DNA from: Gavia stellata
Taxonomy: Eukaryota > Chordata > Aves > Gaviiformes > Gaviidae
Reading direction: 5' to 3'
Assembly (NCBI RefSeq): GCF_030936135.1
Contig: NC_082611.1
Location: 9,873,001 to 9,937,000 of the forward strand
DNA length: 64,000 nt
The notes under the pieces are model-generated. The model was given only the letters and a program-made list of their open reading frames with translations. It was not told the origin of the DNA and ran no database searches. The translations under genes were made by a program, and so were the position numbers. This document shows, piece after piece, positions 24,601 through 34,717 of this stretch (position 1 is the stretch's first letter; every line of letters starts with the position of its first letter).

Positions 24601-26706
24601 TGAACTGATTTGCTGTGCTGGAGGTAGATTTTGCTACTTGCTGGGCTGGTTGTAATGATTCAAGAGCGTGCTCTGGATGTGGCTGATGTTATTCCCAATG
24701 TGTATTAATATCAGTAAGAATAGAAATCTATCATAAAATCATATTCTGAAAAAGCAGTGTTAATTACCTTGTTTTCTGCATAGAAATTTTGCATTTGCAA
24801 GCCTCGCCATCTGCATTGCAGCCATTACATGTGGGAAGTATGGAATGTGTCTTATCAGACAGAGCATTCACAGCAAAGGACATCCAAAGGTTATGTTGTC
24901 ATCATGTCAAATTGGTCTGTTTATTCTGAGTGCTGTAGAAGCAGAGCTTAATCAGAGCATCAGCCATATGCAGATTTGAAATTAGATTTTACAATAACCA
25001 CCTGTCTGCTGTTTTGAATCCATCATATTCTTTGGGTTAGAGCTGTGTTTGCTTAGTGAATATATTTGCCAAGAGACTGTAATCTAAAAGCCTTCAAGCA
25101 CAGCGTAAAAGGCACTTAAATATATGTATGAGTGTGCAAGGGAAACACATCTATCTTATGGCTTTGTACTAAAGTCTGCTCCTAAAGCATGTGGGGGCAA
25201 AAAAAAGGCATTTTTCCATGTACAAATCAACAGTATTAGCGAACCCTGCTATAAAACAACTTCTGCTCTTCTTTTTGGGTTCATAATACTTGTATGTGTC
25301 AAAAAAAAAAAGTTCGTGGCAATTAATGCAGCATTGGATCTTCCTTTCTCTGTCCTAAACATTTTTAAAGGAGTAAGTACAAACATGCACATGATGTTTA
25401 TATAGCGAGGCATGACATAGTTTTTGTGACTTACAGCATTCTGCCTTTAAGGAGTCAAAAAAATTTGTCTGCAAAGTTTAAGCCTCTCTCTACTATATTG
25501 TAACATGGGAAAAAAATTCCATGTGTTCACTTATTGCAAGCTGCATCGAGGCGGTGGTGAGTCAAGATGAAAAGAGCAACGATATTCAAAGTAAAGGCTG
25601 ACATTTTAAACACTGGCACTTGGAAAGAAGCGGAATTAAAAAGAATTGCAGAGCAAAAATTGACAAACAACTTGTACCACAGTTTAATCATATGCTCAAA
25701 ACTGCCTGAAACAAATAAGCACTACAGGTTTTTTTTCTTGCTTATCTCCACTGTGGTAATTATTCTTCTAAAGCGGTAGCTGCTCTCCCTGGGGAAAAAG
25801 AGAATTTATTTTTTTAACTCAGAGTATGGCCCTTCCCACGGAAGTCAACGGGAGTTTTTCATTGAATTCAATGAGAACTTAAATGGGCTATTAAACGCGA
25901 TCAGTCATGCACCAGCTTTCCAAAGCCATCCTGCCCCAGAGGCCCCCTCCTCACCACGAGCGGCAGGAGTGCCCTGTGTTTTCAGGCTGGCCAACATCTG
26001 AAGCTGTACATATCCCCTTCTCCAGAGCGGGAGTGGTTTTGCCATTCCCCACGGTAAACTGAAATGTAACGGGGTTGCCGTGAGTCAGGGAAGGGCCCTG
26101 TAGCACACAACTGCTGGCTGTCCAGCTGGGCTGGGCTGTAAAACACTGCCTCTTGCCTCTCCGCCTCTGTCCAGGGTTTAGTGTAAATCCATGTGCTAGG
26201 AAGGTGCCAGAAGTGTAGCTGGAAAGTTTCCTCCGAAGCTGAGGGCAGGAGCCTTCATTTACAGCGGCACGTAGGGAAGCCTGTAATTTGTGTGGTACCA
26301 AGGTGGTGCTCAAGAGGAACAGCCCCAAAGCTCCACCTTTCCTGTGCTTTCCCTCTTTTCCAAGAGTTTGACCTCAAAAGAGACCACTTTCCTACTTGAG
26401 TTCCCCAGGTCCAACCAGCCATGGGGGGGGTTGCCCAAGAGGGTCTCATCGCTGGGCCCCATCTCCTCGGGCTAGGACCCCGTACGTCAGCACAAGGACA
26501 CGAGGCCAAGCAGCGTGATGCTTACTGCGGTCTGTGGGCTAAAAGCGGCTCGCTTCTAACTCCAGCTCCTCACCTCTGCCCGGGAAGATGCGACTATGTA
26601 TGTTTTAACTTTGTTCATCGAGCTTCTAAGACAACCGCATCCCTGCTGAACCTCTGGTGGGCTTATAGCATCTTCTCTTACACTGAGCTCTTCGGAGAAG
26701 AACACT
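21627..26706. other. Intergenic sequence upstream of SYT17
   Basis: No supported gene. The AT-rich, evenly textured block 24680-25110 is a candidate distal regulatory element, by composition only. A 70-codon ATG frame at 25567-25779 ends in a hydrophobic stretch and is discussed under findings. A possible ancient repeat remnant lies at 25829-25885. Confidence 0.5.
25829..25885. repeat. Possible ancient amniote repeat remnant with palindrome
   Basis: Contains CCCACGGAAGTCAACGGGAG followed by the perfect 16-bp palindrome TCATTGAATTCAATGA (25859-25874). The alternation of GAAGTCAA-GGGAG and TTGAATTCAATG words is typical of an old repeat scattered through amniote genomes. I recognise the texture but cannot name the family with certainty. 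Confidence 0.35.
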
Positions 26707-26708
26707 GC

Positions 26709-26716
26709 TATAAAAA
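26709..26716 (+). promoter_or_regulatory. TATA-like box at the edge of the SYT17 CpG island
   Basis: TATAAAAA stands about 30 bp before the sharp onset of GC-rich sequence at about 26745, a spacing that would suit a start site near 26740. CpG-island promoters often lack TATA boxes, so this may be coincidence. No cap-site data can be derived from sequence. Confidence 0.25.
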
Positions 26717-26744
26717 TTGCTTTATCAGCCAAGGCCACCGCTCT

Positions 26745-28420
26745 CACCCGCTGCTGCCGCTCCGCACGTACGTGCCTCTCTTCCTACCGACACCTTCCGC
26801 GCTGCCGGCGGCTCCGCGGGGCCGGGCCGTGCCGTGCCGTGCCGTGCCGGGCCGCCCCCGGCCGTGTCCCCGGGGCCCGAGGGGTTGCCAGCCCTGAATT
26901 TCCGCGCCGGGCCCTCTGGAGGTCAGTGTTTGCCCGCGCTGCAGCGGACCTGTTGCACCCGCGGCTCACGCCGCGCCGCGCAGCCCCGCGGACGCTCCGC
27001 GGGCAGGGCCGGGCCGGGCAGGAGCCTGCTCGGAGCCTCCGCCCGCGCCCTGGGAGCGCAATCCCCACGCGCGTTTTACCGACCCGACCAGCCGAGGGGC
27101 CTCGCCCTGACGGCGCCCGCGGACCACCGCGCTGCCTGCGCGGCCGCGGAGCGCCGGCGGAGCCGCTCCTCGCCCGCGGGGCGCTGCAGCCGCGCCCCCG
27201 CCCGCCCCCCGCCCGGGGCGGTGCCGCACCGCACCGCACCGCACCGCGGGGCGTATCGCGGCGCGGCGGGCGCGGGTGGAGCAGCGCGGCGGGAGGCGCC
27301 GTGCGCGCCCCGCGGTGCGCCCCGCGGAAGATGGCGTACATCCAGGTGGGTGCGGAGCGGCGGCGCTGCGGGCCCCCGCGGTGATCCGCGTCCCCGGGCG
27401 GGAGGGAGGGGGGTGTCTGGGGCGTGTGCGGCGGCACCCCCCGCTTCGTCTGCGGGACGGGTGCCGGTGCCGCGGCGGGCCCCCCCCCCCCCGTGCTCCT
27501 TGCCCGGCGCCGGTGCGCAACTTCGGGTTAACTTCTGGGGAGGAGTTCCCGGCGGCGGCAGCAGCCCCCGGCGAGGGGGGCAGGCGGGGCCGGGGCAGGA
27601 GCGGGGCTCGCAGGCTGCCGTTCGCCAGGCGCCGGGGAAGGAGCGGGTCCCCGCGGGGGGCGGCGAGCCGCCCGCAGCCCTCTCTCCTCTCTGCCGGCGG
27701 GAGTGGGGCGGCCCCGGGGGCGTGCGAGCCCGGCCGAGCCCGCACAGGGACTTCCTGCGGGGAGGAGGGCGCCAAGCCCCGCGGGCAGACGGAGGTGCGC
27801 TGGGGCTTAACCGGACCCTCCGGCCCGGGCACAGCCCGGCGGGCTGGGGGGCACAGGGGCCCCGGGCTGTGGCGAGCCCCAGCCTTCGGCGTGGTGGCAG
27901 GGACCCCCCCCCCAGCAGCGTGAGGCTGAATTGAATTTCGGGCTGGTTTAAACCCTGAGCGATTTCCCCCTCCGGCCCTGCGGCTCCCAGCCGCCTGTTC
28001 TCCATCTCTAGCGCCGAAGGCGGCCGCCCGCTTTTAAGATAACCCCAGCGGAGCATTTCCAGCTGCGCGGGGAGCCCGGGCGCTGGGGCGTAGGTAGAGA
28101 CACCGCTGCCAACGCCGCCCATGGCCCCCCGACCCACGGGGCCGTGCCCACCTCCAGCCGCCCCGCCGTGCCCCCACGGCCCCCCTCCCGCTCGGGGCAG
28201 AGCCGCCGCGGCGCCCGGGGGTGGGAGCGGGGAGCGCGGCGGGCGCTGCCCCCGGGGGGGCGGGCCGGAGCCGCCCGCAGGTGAGCCCCGTACGGCCGGG
28301 GGGGTGCGGGGCTGCCGGGCCCCTGGGCTCGGCGGGGAGCTCCCGCGGGGCCGGGCGGGCCCTCCGGCGTCGGGGCCCCCGTGTGCGAGGTGGGGGTACG
28401 CGGGTGGGGACGGGGGCAGC
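26745..28420. promoter_or_regulatory. SYT17: CpG island, SYT17 promoter and first exon
   Basis: Very GC- and CpG-rich sequence surrounds the first coding exon. It contains two pentanucleotide runs, (GCCGT)4 at 26826-26845 and (GCACC)4 at 27226-27245, a 13-C run at 27480-27492, and many G-runs downstream of exon 1. The sequence between about 26740 and 27330 is the presumed 5' UTR. The long open frames on both strands here are by-products of the scarcity of stop codons in GC-rich DNA. Confidence 0.8.
27331..27345 (+). CDS. SYT17: SYT17 coding exon 1 (MAYIQ)
   Basis: The ATG at 27331 has a strong context (AAG before, G after) and encodes MAYIQ, the start of SYT17/B/K protein as I know it from mammals. 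The exon ends at 27345 in phase 0 with the donor GTGGGT. Only 15 coding bases lie in this exon, the rest being 5' UTR. Intron 1 runs to 30812 (3.5 kb). The assignment rests on the exact match of these five residues, the donor, the CpG-island setting and the fit in phase to the next exon. Confidence 0.93.
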
Positions 28421-30812
28421 GGGGACACCCTGTTGTCCCCGCACTGTGGTGCTGGTCAGCTTGGGGCGGTGGGAGGCCACCCACGGGCGTGTGGCTGCGG
28501 GGACCCCACTGTCCCTCGGCTGCGGTGCCCACCGTGGTGGGGCTTGTGCCTTCCCTGGGGGTGTAACTGCAGGGTGCATCACCAGTGTGGACCCCACCCT
28601 GCTGCAGCATCCCTGGGGACACCGCGGTGGCGGGTTGTTGTAGCGGGTCTGTTGACCCGGTTGTGATCGGTGGCTGTGCTGACTCGGAGCAGGTGACCCC
28701 CACCGTGGGCCCAGGCACACTGGGGGGACTGGGCCCCTGCGGCACGGTGTGAAGCGGGGATGTAGCTCTGCCTCGCGCCCAGCTCCGGGCGAGGGGGTGC
28801 ACCTGGGGCAGCCACCGTTGGCCTTCAGTGAGGGTTCACTTGTGGCTGGGGGCTTCCAGTTGGGTTGTCCTCTGTTTGTCCGGTTTGGGACAGCGTGGCA
28901 GGGCATGATGGTGTCTCCCCAACCCTGGAGCCCTTCTCCTGGGGGTGCTGAGCGTGTTGCAGCAGGTTTGCTCCCTGGGATGCCCCAGTGCCTGCTGGCT
29001 GTTGCAGCCTTCCCTAAACCTCTGCCCTTCCCCAGCCCCAACCCTCGTGCCCGGTGTGAGCGAGGTGGATGCACACAGCTGGTCGTGTTTGCTCTCCTTT
29101 CATAGGTCCCTGCGTTCAAGCCCTGTATGGCACTGGTTACTTGTTTACCTCTTCTGCACTGTAATACTTAGTTCTTATTTCTGTCCTCCCATTTCCTGGC
29201 GGAGATTCGTGGGTGGTCACAGAGGCACTTTATTATGGTGCCTGTGGGACCGCTGCCTGTGCTCTTGGGGCTGGTGGTACACTGGAGCGGTTTCACATCA
29301 CCGGTGGCCGATGGTAACCAGGAGGGCTGTTTGACACAAGCCTACCGTGCATCCCTGCGGGCCATTTGGAAATGGCAGTTCCTTCGCACAGCACATGCTA
29401 CGGCGTTCAATCATGTGGCACGGATCCAGCGGCTTCATTTTAGAGCAATTTAAATATTCTTGTTGCAGCTTTGCTAAACCACTGTAGCTTTGGCTGCCGT
29501 GCTCTGGCTGAAACTTTGCATTAATAAGGAATGATAAAGCCCTTTAAACCATTTAGGATTTTCTTAAACACTTGGTCCATGGGTATCTGGTAATCACTGT
29601 CTTGTCACATTGCACTGCAGCATTTCCAGTCTCTTAATCTGTGTTTCAAACAAGTGGTGGCCTTTTCACCAAGCACTGGTTTCCGAGAAGTTTAGAAGGA
29701 AGGCTTGGGCTGAAACGTGGTCCATGGGAGAGTTCTTGGAACTAAAGGCAACTTCTGCATCCCAGCTTTATAAAAGGCTGCTCTTGTCCCTGTCATGAGC
29801 ATAAAGCTAGAAACCAATTTCTACATGTAGAAGAGTAGAGAAGGGGGGGGGAGGGGGTTGAGTGTGTTTTTTATTGTGTGGTTTTTGTGGTGGTTTTGTT
29901 TGTTTGTTTGGGTTGGTTTTGGTTTGTTTTTTTTTAAGGGATTCCCTCTGTAGAAAGGTATCCAGGACAATTAGGAAACTCTTAGAAAGCGATAGGAAAA
30001 ACATTTCAGCAGGCATCTGAAATGCTACTAAGTCTCCAGTTATCAACAAAGTGGGTCATGTATAATGTTCCAAGGGTGGCTTTGTGAATAAAACACTGGC
30101 TTGCGATGATTTCTTCTGTTGCTGTAGATTTTCTCCATGACTTGGGGGAAGTGGCTGCAGTGCAGATTTTCGAACTGGAGTGCGTGACTCAAGTTTTGAG
30201 CACTTAACTTCTATTTTTTGTGTTCTTCAAGTCACATCTGAGGATGAGACTGAAGATGCCCAGCTACCTCAAGTGACGTGTACGTAATGGAGAGTATTCT
30301 GAGTCCGTGCCCCTTCCTAGAAATGTTGCTTTTAACGGGTTGGCATTGAAACTGCGTTTCTGTGGGCTGAATCTGAAGGAAAGTCTTTTTTTCCACTGTG
30401 GCATCTAACTGGAAAATTTGGATATGGTTTGTTGTCAGCAGCAAGTAGTTGCTGCAGTTAGAGAAAGGTTGTTAAAGAAAAGAAAGTAAGTGGTTGCACG
30501 TGACACCCTGTTAGCAAGGGGCAATGAGCAGGACTTCCATGCTCCAGGGTGGGTTCAGGAGTTTTGCTCCTGGGGAAGGAGGAGCAGAGGGAGGTTGGTG
30601 GGGAGGGACTGGAAACAGCAGAAGGTGATGCCTGGTCAGGAGACCTCTCCTTCCTCTAACGTTTTCAAGGTACTGTCTTGCCAGAAATCCAAGCTCATCC
30701 CAGGCCGGGGCATGTCATGGCAGAAAATTTGAAGTTATTTGAGCATTCTAACCTGGTTTTGTCTTTTTCATTTTGTTCCCCTTTGCTTCATCCTGGATGT
30801 CTAAAAGGACAG
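27346..30812 (+). other. SYT17: SYT17 intron 1
   Basis: Begins GC-rich (CpG island shore) and becomes AT-balanced after about 29100. It holds a G-run cluster near 29846-29860 and a T/G-rich low-complexity stretch at 29858-29937. No other exon is supported. The pyrimidine tract at 30750-30790 precedes the microexon. Confidence 0.8.
29846..29937. repeat. G-run and T/G-rich low-complexity tract
   Basis: A G-rich run (about 29846-29860) is followed by imperfect GTTT/GGTTTT repeats to about 29937. It is simple low-complexity DNA in intron 1 with no coding meaning. Confidence 0.8.
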
Positions 30813-30830
30813 TTGGAACCAATAAATGAG
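30813..30830 (+). CDS. SYT17: SYT17 coding exon 2, 18-nt microexon (LEPINE)
   Basis: TTGGAACCAATAAATGAG is flanked by acceptor AAAGGACAG and donor GTGAGT and encodes LEPINE. It is phase 0 on both sides. Human SYT17, as I recall it, continues MAYIQ with LEPLNE before its GFLSRIS segment, so this exon supplies exactly the six residues otherwise missing between exons 1 and 3. The strong pyrimidine tract lies about 25-60 bases upstream rather than next to the AG, a layout seen in microexons. Being a multiple of three with phase 0 ends, it could be skipped without a frameshift. Gene finders that need longer exons would miss it. Confidence 0.92.
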
Positions 30831-32214
30831 GTGAGTTAATCTGATGATTCACTCTCTGCTCTGTCTCCTCACTCTGTCCTGAGGGGATTGTCTTGTATTT
30901 TCTGACTCTTTACTGATGTCCTAGATATAAGTAATGCACCGCATTTTGGGCTGGTAATTATTTTTTTTTTTTCCAATGTTCAGATTTTGTTTATGGAAAA
31001 AACTGTGTGTTTTACTGGAGCAAAGAGCAATGTTCCTGTGGAGTCTTCTTTGCAGGTCCGCGTTCCTCAGAGGAAACTCCTTTGCTTGGTGTGATAGTGC
31101 CCTTGTGTCTGCACACTCGTGAATACTGCACATGTCTCAAGTATTCGGGGGGGGTACCTGTGGAGAAATTCTCATGTGCTTTATTTCTTCAGCTTCTTAG
31201 GAACAATTCAAGGTCACATACAATCGTAAAGCGATTCGACCCTGGATGTGCACGTGCTGTGCTCTTGCAGCTGCATGTCTTCTCCCCCTTGACTGCGGAG
31301 TGATGCCCTTTATTAGCAGTGCCCTTCTGCTGCTTAATGAGCCTTCTTACAAACCGCACAAGTTGGAGCTGGCGTGGGTGGGAAGTGGGCTAAGTTTGGG
31401 CTTTCTGTTCCTCTTGAAGCAAGTAGAGCTTTGAAGTGGAGGGAAGGCTGTAGGGATGGCATGGCAATGGGGCAGCAGCCTGTTGCCTCTCCGATGGGCT
31501 GCTCACACCCCGTGGTTGTAGCAGCAGAGGAGCACTGGTACAGGGGATGCTGCCAGTGCCATCGTGGCAACCAAAGAAATGAAATACTTTTCTGGGTCAA
31601 GTAACTTCTTTAAAAAAAAAAATCATTGAAGGTTCTTCATTAAATTAATCATCATAGCAGAGGGGAGGCTTTTGCTAATCCATTTTAGTGGCAAGTTTGT
31701 TGGGTTGTAATGCTGTATGTGTACGGATCATGCAAATACGACATGCTGATACATCTACAGGGACAAAATGTTTTCACGTTGGTGTGTTAAGATTTTCAAA
31801 TTAAGTAGACCCTTGCCAGATTAAATCGGAGCTTTCACTTACATTCTGTTTTTAATTCCTTCTGTTGTACATTTGCCGATCTATTAGTTTGTTGATGTGC
31901 GTGAAAGAATAAGCATGTTTCCACTCTAGCATATTGATATGCCATAGTGTTTTGTAAATCACTCTCTTGCCAACCTACATAATAATACATTGCTACTAGA
32001 GGGAAAATACCTGCAGTGAATGCTTATTTTCCTGCCTTGTTATGGTGTCAGTGAAGTTGGGCTGGTAACCGCATAGCACTTGTCTGTTGATATGGATGGA
32101 ATAAATGCAGTTCTTAACGTTCTGTTGCAGAAACACAAACATAAATACAGCTGAATGTTATTTCTCAATAGCTATTGATGGGTAATCTTGTACTTTGGTT
32201 TCCAATGGCTTCAG
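30831..32214 (+). other. SYT17: SYT17 intron 2
   Basis: 1.4-kb intron with no further exon seen. The part 31640-32110 is AT-rich and even in texture, which could reflect conserved regulatory sequence, but nothing specific can be shown. Confidence 0.8.
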
Positions 32215-32363
32215 GGTCTGCTCGCTAGGATCTCGGATCTCTTGCTGTGCCGGTGGACTTGTAGAAATTGTTGTCAGAAGTGTTTCGACTGTAGCTGTTG
32301 TCAAACAAATGAAGATGAAGTTGAAATCCTGGGACCTTTTCCTGCTCAAACTCCAGCCTGGCT
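32215..32363 (+). CDS. SYT17: SYT17 coding exon 3, cysteine cluster
   Basis: This exon encodes residues 12-60 and two bases of codon 61. It begins GLLARISDLLLCRWTC and contains eight cysteines within 18 residues (23, 27, 30, 31, 34, 37, 39, 40), followed by the acidic EDEVEILGPFPAQTPAW. Unlike classical synaptotagmins, SYT17 has no transmembrane helix. The cysteine cluster is known in the family as a site of fatty acylation that anchors the protein to Golgi and other membranes. Acceptor GGCTTCAG is at 32207-32214 and donor GTAAGT at 32364. The frame was assigned by homology because the exon lacks its own start and stop. Confidence 0.95.
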
Positions 32364-33248
32364 GTAAGTTTAGATGCACAATTTCATAGCTTTAACTGAG
32401 GAGTAGGGCTGTTCAGCTGCGATGAGAGTATTGATACAAAATGGTGATAGGACATTCAGAGGATGCCACGTAGAAAGGAGGAACCTCCTGCTGAGGGTGG
32501 GAACGTAGGCTACTCGATGGCAAGGTGAAAAAGGGCAGCCCTGTTAGCTCAAATAGTAAGGTTAGTCTTTGTAAAACACTTTTCCGATGAGTAAGACAGG
32601 AGTTAATTCCGTAAGCTAGCATAGCAAGCTGATAACTGGTTTAGCTGTGCACCCTTTTCTAAAGATGCTTTTCATCTTCAGTCCTATTGCCTCTTCAAAC
32701 GGACCAGCCCTTTGGAGCACTTCGACTTAGCTGAAGTGCTGATGAGGTTGTTTTGAAGCGTTTTCTTACCCTAGCGCGAAGGTGGTTATCATACAGGCAG
32801 ATGAAAGGCGTACCTCGTGCGTGCTCTAAAGGGGAAATTCATCTAAAGTTTCATTTAGCAAGACTTGATCTCCTGCGTCATCTTAGTACTCTTCAAGATT
32901 TCCTATGGAATCATTAAAGAAGAACAGCGACAATGCCGGGTTTTATCTGGGGCTTTGATTAGCGTTTTTGCAAATCTATTGCAAAGAAAGTCAGTGAAGT
33001 CTTCCCTGTTCTACTCCTTCTCGTTTGGGAATTTGCGGCACAGAGGTGACACTGTGGAGGCATCAGTGAAACCGAGAAGGGAGCAGAGGTCTCCTGTCTT
33101 TTAGTGTCTGCTTTGTTGGCTGGGCTGGGCTGTCTTCTGTGAGAGCAGATCGTTTGATGGACACAGCTTCGGTGTGTCCAGAAGCTGTGGCACAGGAGGT
33201 ACCTATTTAGTGCATCATATCGTGCTCAGAAGTTGGTACCGAGGCAGT

Positions 33249-33293
33249 ACCAGTTGATTTAAACCGGTTAAAATCAACTGGTTTTAACTGGTT
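33249..33293. promoter_or_regulatory. Palindromic cluster of Grainyhead-like (AACCGGTT) sites
   Basis: Bases 33249-33282 form a 34-bp inverted repeat with a single mismatched pair, centred on AACCGGTT (33262-33269), the perfect palindromic site of the GRHL/TFCP2 family. Its right arm contains AACTGGTT (33276-33283), repeated at 33286-33293 exactly one helical turn later. The left arm carries the mirrored ACCAGTT. Four such sites in 45 bp suggest a regulatory element in intron 3. Function is inferred from the motif alone. Confidence 0.45.
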
Positions 33294-34557
33294 TATCTAC
33301 TCCTGTGAGTACCTGCTGTTATTCTGCGTCAGGTCTGGAAGGTCCATGTCTTGGTGCTGCATGAAATAAATTGTCTCATGTTTAAATCGTGTTCTTGTCT
33401 ATATACTCTTTTGAATCTGGGTAGAATAGGATGGTAATTAATACTGAAGCAATAAAAATAGAGATGTTCAAGATGTGTTAGAGTGATTTTTAAATCTGGA
33501 GCAGCATATTTAATAGTCTGATATATGCCCAGAAATGGATTCACCTGCAATTAATGGGAAATGGAAACAAAATCAATGCTAAATAGGAAAGCAGCGCGCA
33601 CAGGCGAATACAGTGATGAGGCTGCAGTATTGGATGTAGAAAGATTGCTGCAGGAACAATTACATACTTGGGAACAAGTAGCTAGGCTTGTTGTGAGAGG
33701 ATGCTTCAGAGTTTCTCTGGTGTGCTGAGGAGCAGAAGGGACGTCATGTGTGTTTGGGGGTGTAGGGTGATTGTCCCACGGTGTAGTTTTTGACTGCTGG
33801 ATCCATCTGTCTGGCTAAAGGGGCATTGTAAGCATTGAAGCTCTGTTCTTCTTTTGATCTCAAAACTCAGATGTATGGTGACTTTGCAGATGAGCTGGAC
33901 TTTGCCAGAGGCAGAGAACATGGAGACCTTTGGACTCATAAAATGCTCTCTCCAGCCTGTGTTGTTTTCCCCCAGTCCTGCTCCATCTGAAAGCCTCTAC
34001 GATTAACTTATTGGAATGGCCATAAACAGAAGACAATGCGCTTTGAGGAAAAAAAGCCCGGTTCTTCAACCATGTTGTGCTTTATGCTGCACCCACTCAC
34101 GCTAGCAGCCCTGGGCAGGGTCCCCAGGACCCCAGCCAAGGTCACGTATCCATCTTCCCTTCCAGCTTCAGGTGATCTGGTGCGGTTAGCGCCTCCCTGT
34201 TCTGCTTTAGTGCTGAGAGAAGGTGAGTTCCCAGAGGTAATGCCCGAGAGGGGCAGCAGGAATCCAAGAAGAGGACGCACGAGAGAAGTGGCTTTGTTTT
34301 GTGAGGAGGCATGGATGCTGCCATGCTTTAGGGTCACTGAAGTCACCATCTCCTCTGGCACTGTTGCAAATCCTGTGATCTCTAAGGATGCCTGTTAACA
34401 CACCTTGATGTGGAAGCTGGAGATGGGGCTTTGCCTGCTTGAAAAGGCTGTTGGCTCCTCTTCTTCAGCTGGGATGAACCCAGGGTGCTGTCAGGGAAGA
34501 TGGTGATGCTTTAAGCTTCCAGGGTGACTTTGTTGGAAAGTGGTGAGGGATCCCAGA

Positions 34558-34717
34558 AATGAGTCGAGTGAGGAGGGCAAAGAGAGCAGAGGAGCTACGG
34601 AGAGGGAAAGGAGCTGAGGGGATGTGATTGAGAGGAGAGGGGGAGAAAATGAACCTGTAGGGGACCAAGAGTCTGGAAGACAAAGAGGAAAGGAGAGGAA
34701 AAGGCAGGAGACAGAAA
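34558..34717 (+). repeat. Purine-rich tract
   Basis: About 160 bp strongly biased to A and G on the + strand (AGAGG, GGAAAGGAG and GGAGAGG words), with scattered interruptions. It is low-complexity intronic DNA. Long purine tracts can adopt triplex structures, but nothing here shows a function. Confidence 0.6.

Noticed and set aside
26717-28428. Several open frames of 200-450 codons on both strands around SYT17 exon 1
   Set aside because: CpG-island artefacts: biased Pro/Ala/Arg/Gly composition, mutual overlap on both strands and no homology. The true coding content here is only the 15 bases of exon 1.
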